Assembly (NCBI RefSeq): GCF_001522545.3
Contig: NC_031783.1
Coordinates: 2,021,790-2,085,789, forward strand
Reading direction: 5' to 3'
Length of the DNA: 64,000 nt
Source: Parus major
Lineage: Eukaryota; Chordata; Aves; Passeriformes; Paridae
The notes under the pieces are model-generated. The model saw nothing but the letters and a program-made list of their open reading frames with translations, was not told the origin of the DNA and made no database searches. Shown one piece after another: positions 59,222-64,000 of the stretch (the stretch's first letter is position 1; each line of letters opens with the position of its first letter). A program made the position numbers and the translations under genes.

Positions 59222-60148
59222 CTGCACAGACAAATGAAACAGATGAGGAGGAAGCACAAAGGCAGATGACAGAAGCTGCTTCACTTTTCTGCCATGCCCA
59301 TGCAGAGGGAAACCTCCTGGAGCCCTTAATCCTGGTGGGAAGGTACACGGCAGGGCTCAGGGCACCAGTGGGCCTAAAGAGCCCTGATCAGCCTCACAGT
59401 CAGTCAGGAGCCCATTTAAGCTCAGCCCTGGGCCTTCAGCCTCAGCTAAAGCTGTATTGAGCTAGATCAATCCTGGACCTCATTGCCTGGTGGCCACTGG
59501 TCTGTGTCTGAACCTGCTTGCCCTTGCTGGGCCTGATCCTGACCTCTCGATTGACTTCCCAACTTGGCTCCATTCCTGCCTCATTGTCATGGACTCTCTG
59601 ATGACCTGGACTGTTGGCTGAACCTGGTGGCCACCTCTGGAGCTGTCCTGCTCTCCTGGCTCAGGTACCACAGCAGAATGAAACCCTCCAGGGATAATGG
59701 TGTGAGAGATTCGGAGCTGACACCAGCCGAGGCTGGAGCCTTCCAGCCAGGAGGGAAATCAGGGAAACCTCTCCTGGCAAGGGGATTGCAGAGACAGCCT
59801 GGAGTTGGGGCAGCCAGCAGCAGATGGGGTCAGGGTCAGCTGTCCTGGGGCTGGGACTGGTGTGATCTGGACATTGAGGGCTCTAAAAGCTCCTCAGGCT
59901 GCCCAGAGAGGTGTGCAGAGGGGCCTGGAGGAAGGTCCCTCAGATCTGGCAGAGAGCCCTTGTCACCCCCAGCTCTGTGCACACCTCAGGGTGCTCCAGC
60001 AAGCACCAGACCACCCCTGCAGCCCCCCAGGCTGGGTTCCCCACACAGACACTGGTATGGGGACAGAGCTGTGAGCTGGAGGTGTCCATGAAGCTCTGCA
60101 GGGACAGGGAGGTGTGGCTGTCCCTGCCAGCTGGGACATGAAGCTCAC
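59222..60148 (-). other. Intron between CARD-like exon and NACHT exon
   Basis: It contains a low-complexity, possibly LTR-derived block at about 59378-59690. I looked for an additional exon with length 1 mod 3 that would fix the reading phase. I found only weak candidates, such as an AG near 60101 followed by about 150 open nt with no good donor. Confidence 0.5.
59378..59690. other. Low-complexity block, possible degenerate LTR or other interspersed repeat
   Basis: The stretch is built from recurring CCTGAACCT, TGACCTGGAC and CCTGGACCTC-type words, with an identical 12-mer CCTGGTGGCCAC at 59486 and 59623. The style recalls avian retroviral LTR fragments, but I cannot name a family and see no coding remnant. 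Confidence 0.35.
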
Positions 60149-60297
60149 CTGCTGGGGCAGGGGGCTTGCTGCCTGCACCTGGGCAGCCCCCTGGGCCCTC
60201 AGGAGCTCCAGCCTGTGCAGAGGGGAGGTGATGTCCTCCAGGAGCTGTGGGGAGATGGATCTCGCCAGCTGCCAGTGGTACCAGTTGATGCAGGCCC
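60149..60297 (-). CDS. NLRC3: Probable upstream NLRC3 coding exon (CARD-like half domain)
   Basis: On the minus strand a pyrimidine-rich acceptor (CTGTCCTGTCCCACAG|GGG) and a donor CAGCAG|GTGAGC enclose 149 nt with one open frame: 2 nt, then 49 codons. The peptide contains INWYHWQLARSI, then PQLLEDITSPLHRLELL and a Gln/Ala-rich end, a pattern of amphipathic helices like the first half of a CARD. Vertebrate NLRC3 proteins carry a CARD-like N-terminal region, and this exon sits 0.9 kb upstream of the NACHT exon on the same strand. The difficulty is phase: it ends in phase 0, while the best NACHT acceptor at 59221 needs phase 1. Either a missing exon lies between, or the alternative acceptor at 59207 (phase 0) is used. 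I did not recognise a specific homologue of this peptide. Confidence 0.55.
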
Positions 60298-63200
60298 CTG
60301 TGGGACAGGACAGACGGGCAGAGGGACAGAGGGACAGGTGGGTCCTGGAGCAGCCCTGGGAATGAGGAGTGACAGGGAAAGGCAGCAGTGCAGAGCTGCC
60401 TCTGACTCTGAAGGTAGCAGGGGTGAGCTCCAGCCCTCCAGTGTCCTGTCCAAGCCCTCCCTGTGATGATGCCATCCCAAAGCCCTGGCAGGAGGCTTTG
60501 TTAGGTCAGGGCAGCACCTGCTGAAATTGGAGCCAGAGACTGAAGAACAGAACCATGAAATGGCTTTTTCTCCTGGAATCCAAACCCACACAGAGCAAAA
60601 ACTCTGAGCAAGATCATTTCTCTCCAGAGACAGCCATTCCCCCGGTGCAGTACAGCACTGTCTGCATCTGCTCACACCTCCCTGCCCCACCTCATCCCAT
60701 TTCTGACTCCAGAGCTCCCCAAGGTGACAAATCAGCCCAGCCACCCCTCACCTTCCATCAGAGGCCTCCTGTGACATGGGCGGTCCCGGGGCGAGCAGCG
60801 CTGTGGTGGCAGCAGCAGGGTCCCATGGGCCACCCCCTGTGCCCCTGGCCAGCTCACAGCACCAGCCAGGGCTCCTCAGCCCCTGTCCATGGCCCTGCTG
60901 GAGGAGGAGAAGCATCAGGAAGCATCAGGAGGCATCAGGAGGCATCAGGAAGCATCAGGAAGCATCAGGAGGCATCAGGAGCAGTGTGGGAGGCAGCTCT
61001 GAGCTTTTGTGGTGCTGGGTGTGGTTGAGCCAGGGGTTCATTGCTCAGCTTTTGGCTGAGTCCCCCTCACTGCAGGCCCAGACCTCAAGTGCCACACACT
61101 TGGTGCCTTCACCACCACCACGTGCACCTTCCTCAAGCAGTGGTGCATGAGCTGCCCTGGCAATGCCCCTGAGCCACCTGAGGGTCACCTGGGGAGAGCC
61201 TGAGGGTCACCACGGTCACCAGGGCTGGGAACTGCTCGAACCTTCTTCTTCCCTGTGTTGTGCAGGAAGCTGTGGGGCAGCAGGCAGTGATGAAGGGCCT
61301 GGTTTGGTTTCAAACCCACCTTGCCCCCATCCAGAGCCTCTGTCAGGGCTTGCTGAGCGGGGCCAGCACCACATCCTGTTGCAGAGCTCTGAGGATGCTC
61401 TGAATCATCACCCAGAGGAGAATCTACCTGCCCCCTCCCCCTCAGCTGCTGCCAAACCACACCGAGGGTTTGGTGTTTATTTTTAAGAAGTGAATCTGCT
61501 CAGAGTCCTGTTGTTCTCAAGCAGAGGCAGAGAGGGAAATGTCTCCGTGCCTGAGAGCGCTCCCAGCTCCACCTGTGTTAGAGGCACAGCGCTGTGGCCT
61601 CTCCACCAGCCCCAAAGACATCTCCAGCCACGTCCAGCTGGGAACTCCTGAGCCCCAGGGGGTGGCTGACCACAGGAGCAATGCACACACAGTGTTGCAG
61701 TGTCCTGGCATCTTTCCTCCCCTCCACCTGGCCTACAGGATGCTCTGGATCCAGGTGAAGCCCTCCATGCTGGTCAGAGGCTCTGAGGGGGTCCCTGCCC
61801 ACAGCCAGCCTTGCCTTTGTCAAACCCAGCCCTGAGGGGGACATGGGCACTATGGGGGCTTTGGTGCAGCCTCAGGGACAGTACAGGTACCACTCTTTGG
61901 TCAAACCTCTCCTAGGGACAAAGCACAGATGTAGCTGGGCCAGGAAAACCTGGCGGAGTTTCTGATCCGTGGTGTGAGGCCAAGGTGTTTGGAACCTCTC
62001 CTGTTCATCCTCTCTCCCAGGGATCCATGCTGGGGTTATTTCTCCCCTCAGAAGCACAGGAGTGCAGAAGGTGGAGGGACCTGACGCTGTCCCCAGGGCT
62101 GAGTCCCTCGCAGGCCACGGCAGACACGGGTGGCACGTCCCACAGAGTGGGGTGACAGAAGGTGCTGGGTGACAAAGCACCAGCCCAGCCCCACCAGCCC
62201 AGGGGGTTCCTGACAAGCCCCAGTGGGGCTGGGAGGTGCTGCTGGAGCAGGGTCTGAGCCCCACTGCCTCTCCCTGCAGGATGGAAGGCTGGGCTCTGAC
62301 CCCCACGGGCAGTGCTGGTGATCCCACAGCAAAGCCCTGGCAGCAGCAGCTCTTCCTCAGCACCCCCAGGCAGCGGCCTGCTCAATGAAGAGAGCATCAA
62401 TTAAAGAGCTCAGGGAGCAATTCACAGCAAAAGGTTCACCTTCTGATGTGTTCTTGTCTCTAACTGGCCTGGAAAGTTCAATTAAGCCTTTGCAGTCTCC
62501 AGGTCTGTCTCTGATCTGTGCAAGCCAGAGCACAGCCAGAATGAAAAGGGCTTTTGCTGCTTGCAGCGCTGCTCCCTGCAGCCCTTCCTCTGAAACGTGG
62601 CCCTTTGATGGGGGAAACCTGCTCTAGCACCAGGGAATGTTTGCTGCTCTCCTCTGGTGCTCCTCCAAAAAGCAGCAGCCTTGGGCCAGCTCGTGCAGAG
62701 ACATCTCAGTGGGAGGATGAAGCAGAAGAAATAATGCAAGGGCTGGGTTTTTTTTTTTTTTCTGGTTCCAGTAGTTTTGGGTGCAGCTCTAGCACCACAC
62801 GGGGCTGGAGGGAGTTACCTGTCTGAAGGGTAAGGACCAGCCAAATCCAAGCTCCACAACCCCTACAGAGATCCAGGTGGGTCCAGGATGGGACCCAGCT
62901 CATTCCAAGGCCGTGAGTCCTGCCTGAGGTGTCCATCCTGCACATCCTGGGTGTGCAGCTCTGCCTGGCCAGGACCCAGCAGTGTCCCACTGGCAGCCAG
63001 AGGAGCAGGGATGCAGCTTTGTGTCTGCCCTGCCCTGCCTGTGTCCCCAGGAAAATTGGGATAAGGGGCTGGAGGCTGCCCAGCCAAACTGGGGAATGGC
63101 ACCTGCAAGCCCCAGGGAAGAAAATGGGATTTTTCTTGCCAAGAACTTGGCATTAACACTGGAAGGTGCCCACCTTGTGCACAGCCAATCCTCTCCCAAA

Positions 63201-64000
63201 CAGCTGCTGTGGCTTTCACTGTGTCCATCCTGTTCCAGGGTTCAGACTCCTGACACCAGAGAACACCAGAGGAGTTGGAAAGATGAGCAGAAGAGCTGCT
63301 CCTGCTCATCTCTGGCTCTAATTCTGTTCACTCCTGGAAGGCTGACATGGCCAGAGCAGCAGGCAGGGAGCCTGGGATGAAGGGACACTCCTGAGGTGGC
63401 CACAGCATGAAGATGGAGACAAAGGGCATCTCCTGCCTCCCACGTGTTCCTCCTGCCCCACACAGATCCATCACCCTGTGCCCCAGGAATGTGCTGAGGA
63501 CCTGGGACTGTGCCAGGCCAGGAGCTGTCCCACAGCACCAGGACTGCAGCAGGTGACACTCAGAGCTTGGAAATGTGTGTTTGTCCCCCTGCAGGGGCTC
63601 GTGGGGAGATCCACCAGCAGCAGGGGGTGGTTGGCAGCTCCAGTGGGATTTCCCAGCTCACAGAGCCCTGGGGACACAACTGGGCTGGGGATGGGCCGAG
63701 GGTGCCAAGGTTAGACGGGCACCAAAGAGCTCCTGGATGGCTGCAGGCACCCACAGATGGAAAACATCCAAAAATGGACTGATCTACAACATTTACATAA
63801 GGTTAAAAGCTTTTTATACGAGCTAAAAATTGCCCCATCACACAGCACCTGCAGGAGGTGCCCACTCCAGCCCAGCTCCATGTCCCAACCACGCAGGAAA
63901 CTTCAGCCTGGCCATCTCCCTGTCCATGTGCCACCACCCTGGGGTTCCTCCAGGCAGCCCCAAAGCTCTTTTTATTCCCCAGAGCTCTGAGCTGGGGCTG
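60298..64000. other. Upstream flank of NLRC3, no supported gene
   Basis: GC-rich sequence with a seven-copy 10-bp minisatellite (60911-60980) and a T14-class homopolymer near 62747-62761. Further 5' exons or the promoter of NLRC3 probably lie here, but no frame is convincing. An AATAAA on the minus strand at 63976-63971 could mark the end of a neighbouring gene. Confidence 0.5.
60911..60980. repeat. 10-bp minisatellite, seven copies
   Basis: The unit is RGCATCAGGA. The first base follows the order A A G G A A G across the copies. Confidence 0.95.

Noticed and set aside
58458..59237. 259-residue open frame on the + strand
   Set aside because: It is the antisense shadow of the NLRC3 NACHT exon, whose minus-strand product has clear family motifs.
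59249..59348. Upstream Met at 59348 as the start of NLRC3
   Set aside because: The frame is open there only because the intron happens to lack stops; a strong acceptor sits at 59222 and the extra peptide has no NLRC3 similarity.
60555..61150. Open frames with a repeated RKHQEASG-type peptide
   Set aside because: The repetition is just the 10-bp minisatellite translated; there are no exon borders or family similarity.

Overview
This is a vertebrate nuclear window, almost certainly from a bird and probably a songbird. Two lines point that way. About 27 truncated CR1-type LINE tails lie on both strands, many ending or starting with the avian-style AACCATTCYATGATTCT terminus. The two recognisable genes also sit in the order known from vertebrate CLUAP1-NLRC3 synteny. 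'Songbird' rests on my impression of the CR1 subfamily sequence and is not proven.

Positions 1-49.3 kb hold most of CLUAP1 (IFT38) on the + strand. Nine coding exons with GT-AG borders join in frame into 342 codons plus stop. By comparison with the roughly 413-residue human protein, only the first ~73 residues (the start of the calponin-homology domain) lie off the left edge. The introns are long (up to 15.8 kb) and hold CR1 fragments, short tandem duplications and AT-rich stretches, with no other gene I can support. Two open, phase-neutral extra exon candidates (60 nt at 19137 and 42 nt at 48513) are reported as findings.

Positions about 50.1-60.3 kb hold NLRC3 on the - strand, tail to tail with CLUAP1. 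One large exon encodes the NACHT ATPase and winged-helix region. Fifteen small leucine-rich-repeat exons follow: one of 87 nt, thirteen of exactly 84 nt, and a terminal one, all in the same phase. From the internal ATG this gives 1002 residues. An upstream exon at 60149-60297 looks like the first half of a CARD-like effector domain, but its phase does not fit the best NACHT acceptor, so the 5' end is unresolved.

From 60.3 to 64 kb lies GC-rich upstream DNA with a 10-bp minisatellite and no exon I can support. The right third of the window is clearly richer in GC than the left.

The two genes are not functionally linked as far as is known: CLUAP1 acts in ciliary transport and NLRC3 in dampening innate immune and T-cell signalling. 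I saw no prokaryotic system, CRISPR array, tRNA or rRNA.
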